Assembly (NCBI GenBank): GCA_030374765.1
Contig: JARGXX010000099.1
Coordinates: 310,001 to 374,000, forward strand
Length of the DNA: 64,000 nucleotides
Direction of reading: 5' to 3'
Source: Agarophyton chilense
Lineage: Eukaryota; Rhodophyta; Florideophyceae; Gracilariales; Gracilariaceae
The notes below the pieces were generated by a model. It worked only from the letters and a program-made list of their open reading frames with translations, made no database searches and was not told the origin of the DNA. The position numbers and the translations under genes were made by a program. Below are positions 51,402 through 63,271 of the stretch, one piece after another (within the stretch, counting starts at the first letter, position 1; the number at the start of each line of letters is the position of its first letter).

Positions 51402-53310
51402 ATGGAAGCAGGAGACAAACCCAACCGACAAGACCATAGGACTTCTACGGCAGGACCAGCTGCCACTGCAACGCGGAAGATGTCACTTGAACCACATGTT
51501 GATAATGTTAGCGACCGCAGGAGCACGAGCAGCCAGCCGCAAGGAGTATTGTCTCCCATAGAAGACCCTGAAAGGATTCGACGAGAACCCAGGGTAGCAC
51601 TGCGTTTACGAGAACTCCTCACCAGAGCCACCTCTAGGCCAGGAACACTACATGTAGGACCCCGTAAGACCGAAGTAATTAGAGAGAATATTGCTGCCAG
51701 GCTTTCAGACCTTCTCTGGCCCCGTCTCCGTGAGCTCTGCTCAGCTCACGTGGATTCCATTGTGTACATGCGACTCGCTACGGCGATCGCTGACCATACG
51801 GATTACCTCACTACGCAAATTGTCCCCAAGGTCATGGAGTCTGAGCTATTCTTAGACTCCCTCATTCAGGCCGTTCAAGGAGCAGTCACAAGCCAGTCAG
51901 GCAACGCAGTCCCTAGGAACACTCCACAAGTCCACCATCCGGCTTCCATATGGCAACCCCCTACCGAACCCCCAGGAGTGGTGGTATTACCCGCCCCTCG
52001 CCGGGAACACCATCAGGAAAATCCAATGGAAGGACAATCTAGGAGCAAAACAGAGGCTCCGCGTCTAGAAGAGGGACAGTTTGCCCTACCCAAAGGACAA
52101 TATGAAATACAGCGACCTCAGGGCTCCATCGGATCTGATAGAGAGATCGATTCATTAGGTCCCTAGTCAGCTGGAAAGTAAAAGAAGAGACCACTCGGAC
52201 ACGAGTGATTCCGAATCGGCCTAGACCGAAACGACCGACTCGGGAATGGATGACGCTGCTGTTCGACGCCTCAAACCACTGACAACAACCAACTAACTTT
52301 TCCTTAAGGTGCTAGACTACCGAAACTACCGGCTGGCCGACAGGTCCCCGAAATATTCTGGTTCGGTGGCTCGAAGAGTCGCCAAGTGGGCCAAACGAAT
52401 GCAATTAACCATCACGGACAAGTTCTTGCCTTCCGATCCCAATACTGTCATCATATTCCTTAGTTTGTTCGGCACGACCTGTGATCAGAACGTTGACCAC
52501 GAGGGAGCCGCTCTATACCTTCACCAATTCTTCCCTACAAGACAGGCGCGTGAACGAGTGGTTTCGAAGATATCTGGCACAACTGACCTCGTGGATGCTC
52601 ACGACCTTGAGCTCCTAAGGTCATACCCTCAAATTATTCATTACCTCTTGGAAACTTACGCCACGGATGACGTTATAAGGAATGCCCACCATGAAGTAAT
52701 ATCTTTTAGGCAGGGCTCCAACATGACCGAATCCGCTTTCGCAGACGACCTATGGAAGAGGGCTTACCGATGTGGAAACTTGTTCTCCGAACGACGGCTT
52801 AAAATTCACTTCATTACAGGACTACTCCCTGCCATACGGACACATGTCCACAATTACCACACGGAAAACCCACAATACTCCTTCCGAAGGCTTGTTACTT
52901 ATGCCGAAGGTTATGGCAAAACCTACAGGACTTCCAGGGGAAACGCTGATATATCCAGAGGACACGCAACTCCATTGCGTACACCAAACCAAGCCCATTG
53001 GCTTAGCTCCACGGAATCGAACATGTGTGCATCACTCCATTACGCCGATTCGGAAGATGTCCTCGCGGCCAAATTCAGTGCTCCTCCGTCCGGGCCCACA
53101 TCATATACCTCGCAGGGAACTACAGCGAGCACTGGACCACCCACAACCAAGTATTCTCCCTTTCCGCCCCGCAAGGACGAATTTATTCGCTCCCCAAGGG
53201 CCTGCTTCCTCTGCCTTTCAATGACCCAACCTTGTGAATGTACGAGGTATCTGCCTGAGGACGCACGTAAAAACCTCCTAGCCCTAAGGAAAGATAATTA
53301 CCGGGTGTGA
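51402..53310 (+). pseudogene. Gag of element C
   Basis: It starts at ATG 51402 with a charged Arg/Thr-rich region (open to TAG 52164-52166). The second frame (52309-53310) has LDYRNYRLADRSPKYSGS, homologous to LSYRYYRLEDSSLGRT in A, then KRMQLTITDKFL, LYLHQFF, HFITGLLPAIRTHV and a Cys-rich end CFLCLSMTQPCEC in place of the standard zinc knuckle. At least one stop and one frame change separate the parts. Confidence 0.8.
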
Positions 53311-53549
53311 AGATCCGAAGGAATGTATAACAGGGCACAGCAGCGAACCACAGAGACCCCTGGAAGCTCACGCTATGCCACGCCTCCGAACACTTCGATC
53401 AAAGCCCCACAGGCCCACGCCATTGTATACCCTACGGAAGACGCCGTGGAAGAATTCTATCCTCAGGAAGAAACGGAAACCACATCGGAAAACTCCTAGA
53501 GGGACGAGTCGAGGTAAATCCTTCCTCTTTAAGCCCCTGCCTCAACCAA

Positions 53550-54497
53550 TTGGACGGTAATGAGCCAAAGAGCTCCTCACCTCCCAATACGAACCACCCA
53601 CAATGGACCACTCAGGATGAACTACAATTGGAACACAGTAACGATCCCGTCTGTATCCTCAGGAGAGATAACTATAAAGTTCGAGTAACCGTAGGACTTC
53701 GTTCCGACAACTCTCGAATGACCACAGCTGTATTGGACACAGGCGCGGGTCCCAACTTGGTCCATTCTAAGCTGCTCCCACTGGGGTTGCAAGATTTCGT
53801 TCAGGCAAGGAAGGCCGCTAGGATTACCGACGCATCACGTAGACCAATGGAAATTAAAGGGACGGTATCACTTTACCTCCAGGTAGGACAATTCAAAGTC
53901 CGCACGTGGTTTCTTGTATGTCTCAACTTGGGCGCTGAGACAATCCTAGGGACTTCTTTTACCGACCGATACATTAAGGCCATTTATCCAGGCCTTAGGA
54001 AAGTATGGTTCTACCGTGCACCTTCCATCTCCATAACTGGTTCCGCCCCAGGGCCAGAAGCTAACCGCAAACGAGCGGTTGTCTCCGAAAACACGAAGTC
54101 CAATAAGGTTCGCCTATCAACGGCCATAACGATACCTGCGATTACCCAAATCGCTGTACCGGTCTATTCCCAGTCCTCAGGTCTCGTAATGATTCAGAAC
54201 CATCCCAAAACGGTTCTGAAGCACCTTACCTTGATGGCCAATGGAGTAATGGACATCCAACACATCAGGTCCTTTTTGGTCACAATCATCAACTTCCGAG
54301 ATAAACCCGTGCGGTCACCTAAAGGTACAGTGATTGGCATCACTCTAACCGCGTCCGTGGCCATTATGGAGGCCCAAATGGATAACCGTTCAACGCGAAC
54401 TCCCGACGAGGACGTCGACTCTTGGGAGGGGACAGTCGCTATCGGTGCAGAATTCGAATCATATAGGCCCCAGGTACTTTATCTCTTCAAGGATTAA
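53550..54497 (+). CDS. Protease region of element C pol
   Basis: Open frame with DNYKVRVTVGL, the active site VLDTGAGPNLVHSKLLP at about 53735 and ETILGTSFTDRYIKAIYP, equivalent to APVILGCDYCDRFVDAI of A. It continues toward RT (SLGLM-type linker, HLTLMANGVMDI) and ends in TAA at 54495-54497, just before the MWSGRLGTTRATTHRMDI segment. The stop falls at or next to the conserved Phe of A and B (EFTTMWDG). Confidence 0.82.
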   Translation: MDGNEPKSSSPPNTNHPQWTTQDELQLEHSNDPVCILRRDNYKVRVTVGLRSDNSRMTTAVLDTGAGPNLVHSKLLPLGLQDFVQARKAARITDASRRPMEIKGTVSLYLQVGQFKVRTWFLVCLNLGAETILGTSFTDRYIKAIYPGLRKVWFYRAPSISITGSAPGPEANRKRAVVSENTKSNKVRLSTAITIPAITQIAVPVYSQSSGLVMIQNHPKTVLKHLTLMANGVMDIQHIRSFLVTIINFRDKPVRSPKGTVIGITLTASVAIMEAQMDNRSTRTPDEDVDSWEGTVAIGAEFESYRPQVLYLFKD

Positions 54498-54659
54498 CAG
54501 GCCATGTGGTCAGGTAGATTGGGCACAACCAGAGCCACTACACACCGCATGGACATTCAGGATGATGCTAGACCACAGTTCCAGCACCCATACCGTACAG
54601 GCCTTAAGGGTAGGGAAATTGTCGCCAACTAGATGGCCAAGATACGCAAAGCTCGAGTC

Positions 54660-55326
54660 TGTAGAATTCTACTATGTCGGGGAATCCGATAGGCTGATTT
54701 TTCGCGAAGTCGCGGTTGGAACTCATAAGTGAGTGATGTCATCAAACTTGTGATATGAAACGGCACACCGCGTAGGATGCCAGGAGGCAGGGTACATTAG
54801 TGGAACACGTGGTACCACGAGTGGACTGGCTTGCAACGGCGCATGTAGTGGCGATCCACGTGGCAGGTTTTACTACCCTTTGTAGCTAGACGTCCATAAG
54901 GGACCATACCCATACAGTGGTTTGGCTAAGTGGCTGACCACTGGGTATTATTTATATATTTATTTGGCCACTCAGCCTGGAACACAGTATATAGTGCACC
55001 AGAGGTGAGCGCCGACTCCAAGTAAAGGAGACAACATGGGCATCATGACTATTCTGTTCCTCGCTTAGGATTCCTTAACCGGAGATCCGGACGAGCTATA
55101 ATAGATAGTCAGCCCCCAACCACTTCACGAGCCGTCCCGCACCTAAGTTCCCTCAACGTTTTACAGTTGCACTGCTCACCCTCGCTGGCGAGTAGTGGCC
55201 TTACACCCCACTTCCAGCTCGCTGGTGTTTTAGATCTACCACCCCTTTTACTTCGCCGTAAGCGACCCATCGGCAGTCCGAACGCTGTCGCAGGTGTCTG
55301 CTCTCTCCGTTAGAGCGGATACTACA
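54660..55326 (+). repeat. Solo LTR inserted in element C RT
   Basis: 667 bp, TGTAGAATTCTAC...GGATACTACA, flanked by GAGTC (54655-54659) and GATTC (55327-55331), a duplication with one later change. Removing it with one copy restores KARV-IEPVPPNQSEWASPLV. It has a CACGTGG box pair and an AT-rich TATTTATATATTTATTTGG core near 54950. The CTACA end resembles the LTRs of A and B, so it comes from a related gypsy family whose internal part was lost by LTR-LTR recombination. Confidence 0.85.
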
Positions 55327-55331
55327 GATTC

Positions 55332-56636
55332 ATAGAGCCAGTGCCTCCAAACCAATCCGAATGGGCAAGTCCCCTTGTCCTCGTGGCGAAGAAAGATGGC
55401 TCCGTCAGGTTCCATGTCGACTACAGGAAGCTGAACTCAGTAAGCAAGAGGGACTCATACCCGATACCCAGCATGGACGACTGTCTGGATTCCTTAGGTG
55501 AAGCTGTCGTATTTACCACACTGGATGCTAACTCCGGATATTGGCAAATCTCTTTGGCCGAAGACGTGAGAGCGCTGACAACCTTTACCACCCACAAAGG
55601 TCTGTTCAGGTTTACTCGCATGCCCTTTGGTTTGAAGAATGCACCAGCCACGTTCCAACGGGTAATGGAAATTTTACTGTCCAGAGTCAAATGGAAGTTC
55701 GCCCTGGTCTATTTGGATGACGTTATAATCTTCTCACAGACAGTAAAGGAGCACTTTTGCCACGTGAAGAAGGTGCTAACAATCCTACAGGACGCTGGAG
55801 TAACACCGAAGCTCCGCATACGCGCTTTCTTCCAGGCCTCAAAGGACAATCTCGGTCACGTCGTTCTCCCAGGAAATCTAACGGTGGCTACACGGACAAC
55901 GAATGCGATTCGCCAGGCTAAGCCTCCTATGACCCACACGGAACTACGATCTTTTGTGGGCTTGTGCAACGTTTACCGACGGTTCGTCAAAGGGTTTGCC
56001 AAGATCTCGGCAACTCTAAACGCGATGCTGAAGAAGGGGACACCTTCGGAGTTCGAAGCCTTTACGGACGACCAGTACGAAGCATTTCAGACCCTAAAGG
56101 ACAAATTGCTGAACCCACCCATATTGGCCTTACCAAAGCCTAATAGGCCTTTCGTCCTGGACACAGATGCCTCTGATGTCGAAGTGAGATGTGCACTGCT
56201 ACAGGAACAGGAGTCACCGAAGGACTATCGACCTATTGGATACTGGAGCAGAACGCTCACCAGCGCGGAGCGAAAATACAGTTTTACCGAAAAGGAATTT
56301 CTATCCATCGTATGGTCTGTATTGACACTCCGTCCGTATCTCGAGGGAAATATGTTTACAATTAGAACAGACCACGATTCACTCCGCTGGTTACTCAATA
56401 TGACCGATGCATCAAGTCGCCTCGCTCGATGGCGCCTCAGGCTGTCAGAATATGAATACGAGATAACCTATAGGCCAGGCATCAAGCACCAGGCAGCAGA
56501 TGCCCTGTCTCGAATCATTACCGACGGAACTGATGACACCCCTTTGGACGACCTAAGTCTTATCCCCTTTACAGATGATGAACCACGGAAACGGATGACC
56601 TTATGGATAAGGTCCAATCGGATGATGCCGAGGTAA
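55332..56636 (+). pseudogene. RT-RNase H of element C
   Basis: Frame open from 55341: WASPLVLVAKKDG, FHVDYRKLNSVSKRDSYPIPSMDDCLDSLG, VFTTLDANSGYWQI, catalytic YLDDVIIF (55710-55733) and LRSFVGLCNVYRRFVKGF. RNase H: DTDASDVEVRCALLQ, EKEFLSIVWSVLTLRPYL, RTDHDSLRWLLN, intact end ALSRI. The frame shifts near 56600. The first RT residues lie left of the solo LTR (54500-54659) with two stops. Confidence 0.9.
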
Positions 56637-57955
56637 AGGAGAACGAAGTATAACTATTAGACTGGGAGAAATTCCCGCCCAATTCGACACCACCTGAAAT
56701 TAATGCGTTAGCCCCGACGGAAAAAGAGCTCCTCCCTATAATTATTGAAGAACTCCTACAGGCGCAGGTCCAAGACCAGTACTGCAAGGACACAGCCCAA
56801 TTGGTAGGAACCCCAGGATGCCTGTTCGACGATGACCGATTTAGACTACTATGTCGCCGCTCACCGCTGGATGGCGCACTCCAACGGGTAATACCAACTT
56901 CGCTAAAGGCGCGATTCTTATACATCGCCCATATCACTCGCTTGGCTGGTCACTCTGGAGGCCGACGAATGTACTAGACCCTGAGGAAGTTCTTCTGCTG
57001 GCCCCTAATGGCGCAGGACCTATGGCAAACTGCACGGAACGGTACATCGTGCGCACAAATCCGAGGGTCTTGCGCCACCCATGAGGCCAAATTGAAGCTC
57101 TTCCCCGCCGCAGGTCCGATGGAATTTGTCGCAATGGATATACTTGGGCCTTTGCCTAAGTCGTCCCATAGGAACCGATTTGTTTTGGTCATAACCGATA
57201 GGTTTACCAAACTTACCCGAGCCCTACCCCTAGGGAATACAACAACCACGGATGTCGCTACGGCCTTCTTGTCCCACTGTGTATATCCATATGGATTGCC
57301 ACTCTACCTCCTTATGGAGAACGGCAGCCAGTTTGTATCCAAAATTTTCCCACAAGTTGGTGCTACCTTAGGTCTCAAACATGTGACGACCACGGCGTAC
57401 AACCCGCAGACAAATCGCCAAGCCAACCGCTTCAACCGCACCCTTCTGGACCGATTGGCACACTACGTATCGGAGCACCAATTGGACTGGTACGACTAAG
57501 TTGAGCCACTGGTTTATGCCTACAACATGCAGGTGCACGCTTCCACGGAGACAACGCCTTTCGACTTGACGCTAACAAGATCGGCGCCGCCGATGGCTGT
57601 TGACCTTCAGAAGTCTATCATATCCCAGAACATAACCGAAGGAATGACTCCTACCCACGCGAAGCGCTACTCGCGCTGACGCATCGACCGCATTATCCAA
57701 TCGGCCAGAGCTGTACTGGCCATATCCCAACGGCACTACGAGGTCATTTTCGACAAAGCCGTTTGGAACACACCGACGTTTTGGAAAAGAGACCTTGTTT
57801 ACCTGGGTCGGCCACTGAAGGACAGTGAGGAACTCGAGGACACTATGCAGAAGCTCTTACCACGCTCTACGGGACCCTACATAGGTCTAAAGGCCAATTA
57901 ACACACCATTACGTTACTAATTGAGGGCCTACAGGACACCATATCGATTGATCGG
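56637..57955 (+). pseudogene. Integrase of element C, catalytically altered
   Basis: Fragments in changing frames: zinc region YIAHITRLAGHSGGRRMY-stop-TLRKFFCWP, then 57008-57499 with AMDILGPLP (first Asp). The second Asp is replaced by Glu (LLMENGSQF for LLSDNGKQF) and the third site by Asn (NRQANRFNR for GQVERFNR). TAA at 57497-57499 lies where A has Tyr in the following strand. The GPY-like end is TGPYIGLKAN-stop-HTITLLIEG near 57870-57930. Inactive. Confidence 0.82.
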
Positions 57956-58509
57956 GTGAAACGAGCTCCTAGCTCCCCCAAATCTCCAAAGCCCCAGTCT
58001 TCTGGCCCAACGGAATCAATACGACCTCAGCTCGACGCTCAAGTCCTCACAACCCCTAAGGCATTTCCCGCGGACCCGACTACCCCGATGGACCAGATGG
58101 TCAATACCAATGAGGATGACCCATCTCTTCCACATGACTCCGATGGATTTGACCCTCTGGACCCCACTCTCCTGCCGGAGAATGAATACCAACCGGAATA
58201 TGTGATTGAGCCTATCATCTCCGCCGGTTGGAGAGAAGATGGACTATGCGCTATCGCGTCCGTTGGTTCGGCTACCCACCTGAGAAAGACACTTTGCAAG
58301 AGCCTGAAAACATTACGGCTAATTTTATCGTCCCCTACTGGCGCAAAATCGGCAGCACGGAGCGTAGCCTTCAGGAGGGGGCAACCATGGGCCCGAATAA
58401 TCCCAAAACGTCTCTCGAAACGACTCCCGACACGACGGTTCGCCGGAGCATGACGGTTCGTCGTAGCGCCCGCATCAGGGAACCAATCCAGTCCTCAGGC
58501 GATACCTGA
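57956..58509 (+). pseudogene. Linker and chromodomain of element C
   Basis: After a Ser/Pro-rich linker the frame reads EYVIEPIISAGWRED, then (one frame over, 58240-58360) MRYRVRWFGYPPEKDTLQEPENI. This is a chromodomain with the aromatic Trp/Tyr residues and the acidic end, split by a frame change near 58240. Confidence 0.75.
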
Positions 58510-58684
58510 GGAAGACCTGAGACGCCCTAGCGGTTGGACGACGTTCCGGGGCACGCACGTTTGAGGAACACAAGAAAAACTTTGGAAAAGAACAAGCATA
58601 AAATTATTTCACTATTTAGCAGAAAGCTAACAGCCCTCGCCATTTCCTCAAGGTTCGCGAAAGCGTTCCGAACATCAACAGGAA

Positions 58685-60550
58685 TCATTGGAGCGGCACA
58701 GGATTAACTTCTTCGTCCTCATTGGAACCTGCAGAAGCGAAACCGGGACTAGGGTCACCCGAGGAGCCTACTGTACCACTAGGACCGGCCTCAGAAAGCC
58801 GAGCACGCATATTAGGCAGATATTCACCTGAAGAACTATTGTCACCATCGGAAGCCTCCCGGTCAATCAAATGTAGACCATACTGGGCATCCAAGTCGGC
58901 AGTAACCGCCTGGGTCATCATTTGGGCATTCTGCTGCAGGACATTGACCATGGCGATATCCAGATTGTGACCCTGTTGGACAACTGCGGCGTAGCGCTCC
59001 GAGCGACGCGCCCAGGAGCAAGCTTCCATCAGAACTTTCGGAATATCCATCGAGGCAGTGGTTCCAACCGTACGGCAGACATGACGAAGATCCGCTGCTG
59101 CAGACGTTACCGAAGCAGGAAAGTGTGGCAACGGAGGGGACGGAGCGATGTCGACGTCCCAAGTGGACGTTTGAGCCAGCACATCAACTACAGGACTTTC
59201 GGCCTCGATAGTAACCTCGCCGGGAGGGATGTCCACTTTGGCAAAGGGCGGCTCATATGAGTGTTCATCCTGGGGAGCAGCGCCCGGAGGAGATAGAGAA
59301 GGGGAAGCGGTCGGCAACACAACCGCGGACTCGACCGGAGGATTAACGCCCTTTACGGGTAGGACGAAGGGATCTTCACCGAAGGATTCTCCATCAAACA
59401 TACCAGCAAGAACCATCGGCGTGGGTTCCATATCAGACTCGAAGCACAGGGGATCGAAACCAATGGCCTTGGTGTAATAGTCGGGCTCATGACGCCTCGG
59501 GTTGTCCGACGGTTGATTCGTCAAAGGCTTGGCGGAATAGGCACGAGCGCCATCCAGACCTTGCGGATGTAGCGGAATCGGCGTGAACGAGTCGGTATCG
59601 TGGTCATACCAAAGGAACCCGGGAGTCTTGCACCAATCAACCTGTAGGACATGATCCAAAAGGGCCTCGGCCTCCTCGACGTCAAACTGGGTCCTATAGA
59701 CGATATTCTGGATGCCCAGGTTCCTTAGAAATCGGATCATGAAGTCCGGGAGCGGAACTAAACGAACTAGAGGACCGGGTATGTTCTCGTCCTACCATAC
59801 CCTCCAATCCTCCGAACGTACATTACCACGGATTCCGTATTTAGCGGTCTCCAGAAAGGCCATACGGGACATCACGCCGAATTCGACGAAGAGTACCTGC
59901 CAGGGAAACCAATACCTTCGGTCATTGTCGTCATCCATGAGTAGGGACGAATGATACGCGACCACGGACGGCGAGGGGACCAAAAGAGGCGACGAGACAC
60001 GCCAGTACATGGCCCATTGTTTCTAATCCGCACGGCGCAACGAGAGATATGACGGAGAACGCTTGTCGACGCTCATGTCATAAAACTTTATTTGGTACCA
60101 GCAGAAGAAGAACAACAGTGATTGACGTAAACGACCATCGGGCTCGTGCATATCGTTCCAATAGATCCTATTGGACATCCAAAACGGGCGGTCATACGGC
60201 GGACAAAAGCACCTAAGCGCCAGTAGTTTGTGACCCTCTAAAGGAAAGTGCACATGAGGTAAGATGAAGTCCGTGTATAGGTCAGAAATAAGTTTGTTTA
60301 CCCTGAACTGCTAGTCGGCTTCTTCCTCGCAGCGGACGTACGGCATGTCCGCTTGGACGAGTGTGCGACATCGTGTCGCCGAACGCGGATCCACAGGAAA
60401 ATGAAACCATCGGTTATAACACGAGACGCTGCGCGCATTGTTGATGCCCCTCCAGAAGTCGGGTATCTTTGCAAACCTTCGGGCGTCGAGATAAATGTGG
60501 CAAAACGTTTGGTATTCTTCCACTGAGGACGGAAGAACGGCATGACGCAT
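58685..60550 (-). pseudogene. Antisense ORF of element C, distant homologue of the A/B antisense ORF
   Basis: A single minus frame stays open from 60550 to 58685 apart from TAG codons at 60311-60313, 60023-60025 and 59792-59794; the last 351 codons are unbroken. It lies at the same place and orientation as in A and B and aligns at intervals. SPSYLSLRRAD...QWAMYW aligns with GRYVSLPDWWSSLEACW, FVEFGVMSRMAFLETAKYGIRG with VSEWAVRTAAFILAEAYDQYRL, and DFMIRFLRNLG...VEEAEALLDHVLQVDW with AAIRRLDMRIPLG...EEMLDLLNFVEGVQW. The C-terminal half is longer, acidic/Pro-rich with a helical part (MVNVLQQNAQMMTQAVTADLDAQYGL). Homology is by position and pattern and needs a profile search. Confidence 0.6.
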
Positions 60551-61163
60551 TGCCCGCGGGTTTCTTCCGATGGTATGTCATAGCGGTCCCCCGGACGCTC
60601 GTAGGCCACCTGGTATCCCGAAAAGCTCTTCGCTGGGTTGTTTGAGGTCATATTACCGCTGCTCCCAGGGTGGTCCACCTGTAATTAGATGGGAGAGCCG
60701 GTGGAGGCGACAAAGTCCGAAGGAAGTACGTCGTATCCGGCGGGCTTATAAAGTGATTTTGGCATCGCGCGAAACCAATAGAAAGGTACCACGAGGAAAA
60801 GACGAAGTAACAGAGCTGACCCGAACGGACTGACAGGCGTGCACCACGGTGGACGAAGCGCGGAGGGTCGCCAAGGAAAGAATGGAGACGAAGGAAGAAG
60901 CAAATAGACCGTATCGGCAACGAGACGCCAGGAATACGCCGGCGATGCAACTATGGCCAGCGCTCATGGCGCGTGACAGTTTCAATCCTTAGGAAAATTA
61001 ATTGCCTTTCGGGGCCAATGGTCAGCTCGCGCATCCTCGCATCCCCGCAGGCGATGACGACGCGATGTCCCGTCGTGCCCAATGGTACAGGGAGCAACGA
61101 AGTGCTCGAGTCCCCTGGGTCAGTCATGAGAGCATCTGGACTTCGCCGTGACGGCCAAGTCCT

Positions 61164-61176
61164 AAAGAGGGAGATA
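61164..61176 (+). promoter_or_regulatory. 3' polypurine tract of element C
   Basis: AAAGAGGGAGATA immediately before the 3' LTR, a variant of the A/B tract. Confidence 0.7.
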
Positions 61177-61622
61177 TATAAAGGAGCAACGATTAAGGCT
61201 GAGTTCTGTAAGCCGCTGGGGCATGGGGTATCTTACAGGCGATACGTGGACGGGCTGACCTCAGCTGGGCTCATTCAGATTATTACTTTTTTTTAATTAG
61301 TGGAATAGATTCACATTACAGTGCCAGGGAGATCACAGCGCCTCGCCATTGTTATTTACTTTGCTCGAGTGACGCTTCTCTCTTAGAGTAAGGTAGGCAC
61401 CGTTATGATACTAAATAACCCCCTTTGGTATATTACTTCCACCAATTGGTCTTCAAGCCATCGTTTCCGTAGCTCCAACCTGTAGGACTACGCAGTAAAC
61501 GCCAGCCCATTGCACCAAGTACTCTGGGAGTCCCACCGTCAAGGATTCGAACCTTAGGACCCGCTCTACCACGCCACCACCGGTCGAGATCCGTACGCTG
61601 ACCCACAAGTCATTGCGTTACA
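61177..61622 (+). repeat. 3' LTR of element C
   Basis: 446 bp, TATAAAGGAGC...GCGTTACA, followed by TGTGG. The TG end is mutated to TA. It keeps the tRNA-like A and B boxes on minus (61543-61571). Confidence 0.88.
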
Positions 61623-61627
61623 TGTGG

Positions 61628-63271
61628 CAACGATAATTGGAGTGGTCCACACTAGTTTTAGTTAATTTACATATCATATAGACGAACCACAAATTAGTTG
61701 GGCCCAAGTGATTTTGTCTGAAAGGTAACCACATTTTAAAACTACCCTGTGGCTAATTTTCTTACAGGTATTCGCGTCGTGCGTTGTCAACCATGTGACG
61801 TCCAGAGGGCGGGCAATTAAAAAAGGGCATGGCTGTAGCAAACGGCAAACTCGAAATACAGCCACAGTGACAAGACTTGCAGCTGTCCGCATGCGACTAG
61901 CGACATCAGTGACATGCTTGATAGCGGCTTGCAGTGGCTATCTCTTCATCTGCTCTGGGTGGTCTGGGTCCTTTTGCTCCAGTACATGCGCGTTCCGGAA
62001 GTTGGCATAGCCTTTAGACGTGCCAATTGTTGAGATCTCTGCCATCGGTTCTTTTGTACCCATCCTCGTCAGTATTGCTGCGCCTTTTCTCCCTCCGTGT
62101 TCGTGGATAGACCTATCGGAAACTCAATTTCTTTCCATTTCCCGCCCCCGTTTCCGTCGCTATTTAACTACATACTACAACTTCACTTTCTGTTATGCAG
62201 TGTGCTGCATTTACGACTGTCATTTGCGTTTCGTTTGTCGTTTCGCGTTTCGGTTTGTGCTTTGATGAATGTTGCTCTACATATTTCATTTTGGTGTGGT
62301 TATCGGTGCGATTGCTCTCTTGGTCTCTGCGTCTGTTGCTACTGCCGCTGGTTCTGTGCTGTTAGTCTGTTTTCGCTCGGTTCTCACTGTAAGTCTGATT
62401 AAACGTGCTAGGGGCTATCACTGCCTCTGCTACAGTCCCCACTGATCTTTTAGCATCCCGTTTTTCCGAGAGTGTAGGCTGTTAGTATTGCTCCGTGTCA
62501 CGTTTTTCTCATTGCCTTTACTGTGCCTCTCGCTGGTGTCTTCTCAATGGTGTCGCCCAAACGTTCAAGTAGTGGGGATCGCTGTCTTACCACATCCTAC
62601 TGCGTGCAGGGGACTTCGTCGCGTCAAGCGCAGTAGCGTTTCGTAGGTATCCTCCCTGCCTCTGCGGGATTGTGTTTCTGTCACATTCGGTGTCACCTGC
62701 TTATCTAGACTGGTTGCCGTCGCTGGACTTCTCGTGACGCATTGCGGGCAACTCCCGTGTTGTGGCAATTCCAAGGTCTTGTTCTTTTTTCTATGGCATT
62801 TGCGGCGTTTTTATTGCCTCGTTTTTGGACACAATAGGGCCCGTTATTTGGGCTTTGGCTAGCCTAAATATTCGCACAACCCTCCTTTCGTGCTGTTCAA
62901 GTGTTGACGTTGTCGACATCCTCTCTTTTTGCAGCAATCTTGCCTCCTGTCGTTGATACTACTGCATACCTTCGGTCTATTCTCTGCCAGCATTTCGACA
63001 CCATCCAATGCTCCCTGCATCCACGCAAACACCGTTCTCGATGATCCCTCCGAAAGTACTGAAGGTATCCAATAGTGCCCGTGGTAGTAGCTGGGAATCA
63101 ATTCGAATCTACAGAGAGACGAAGAAGTGCTTATTCAAATGAAAATAAAATATTCGTCAGGGATCTGCCTTTTGTGGAGCACGAGGTCTGTGAAGCTGGA
63201 TTTTCTTGCGAACCTCGGATCCAAATGAAGGGACACCCAGACGTTGGTTTAAATCGTGTGGTTGTTGGTAG
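61628..63271. other. No supportable gene
   Basis: Only short ORFs without motifs. Part of it (62030-62560) is T-rich, with many Phe/Cys/Ser codons on plus that look like low-complexity translation rather than a gene. Confidence 0.5.

Larger units (their letters stand above)
50832..61622 (+). mobile_element. Ty3/gypsy chromovirus C, divergent, with inserted solo LTR
   Basis: LTRs of 446 bp each (50832-51277, 61177-61622) with the duplication TGTGG at 50827-50831 and 61623-61627. The order of domains is as in A and B, including antisense ORF and polypurine tract. The 3' LTR starts TATAAAGG where the 5' one starts TGTGAATT, and the copies differ at many sites, so this is the oldest of the three. 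A 667-bp foreign solo LTR splits RT. Confidence 0.9.

Noticed and set aside
18687-57499. Alternative genetic code with TAA read as Tyr
   Set aside because: The same frames use TAC/TAT for nearly all Tyr and also carry TGA, TAG and frame shifts. Element decay explains the stops more simply.
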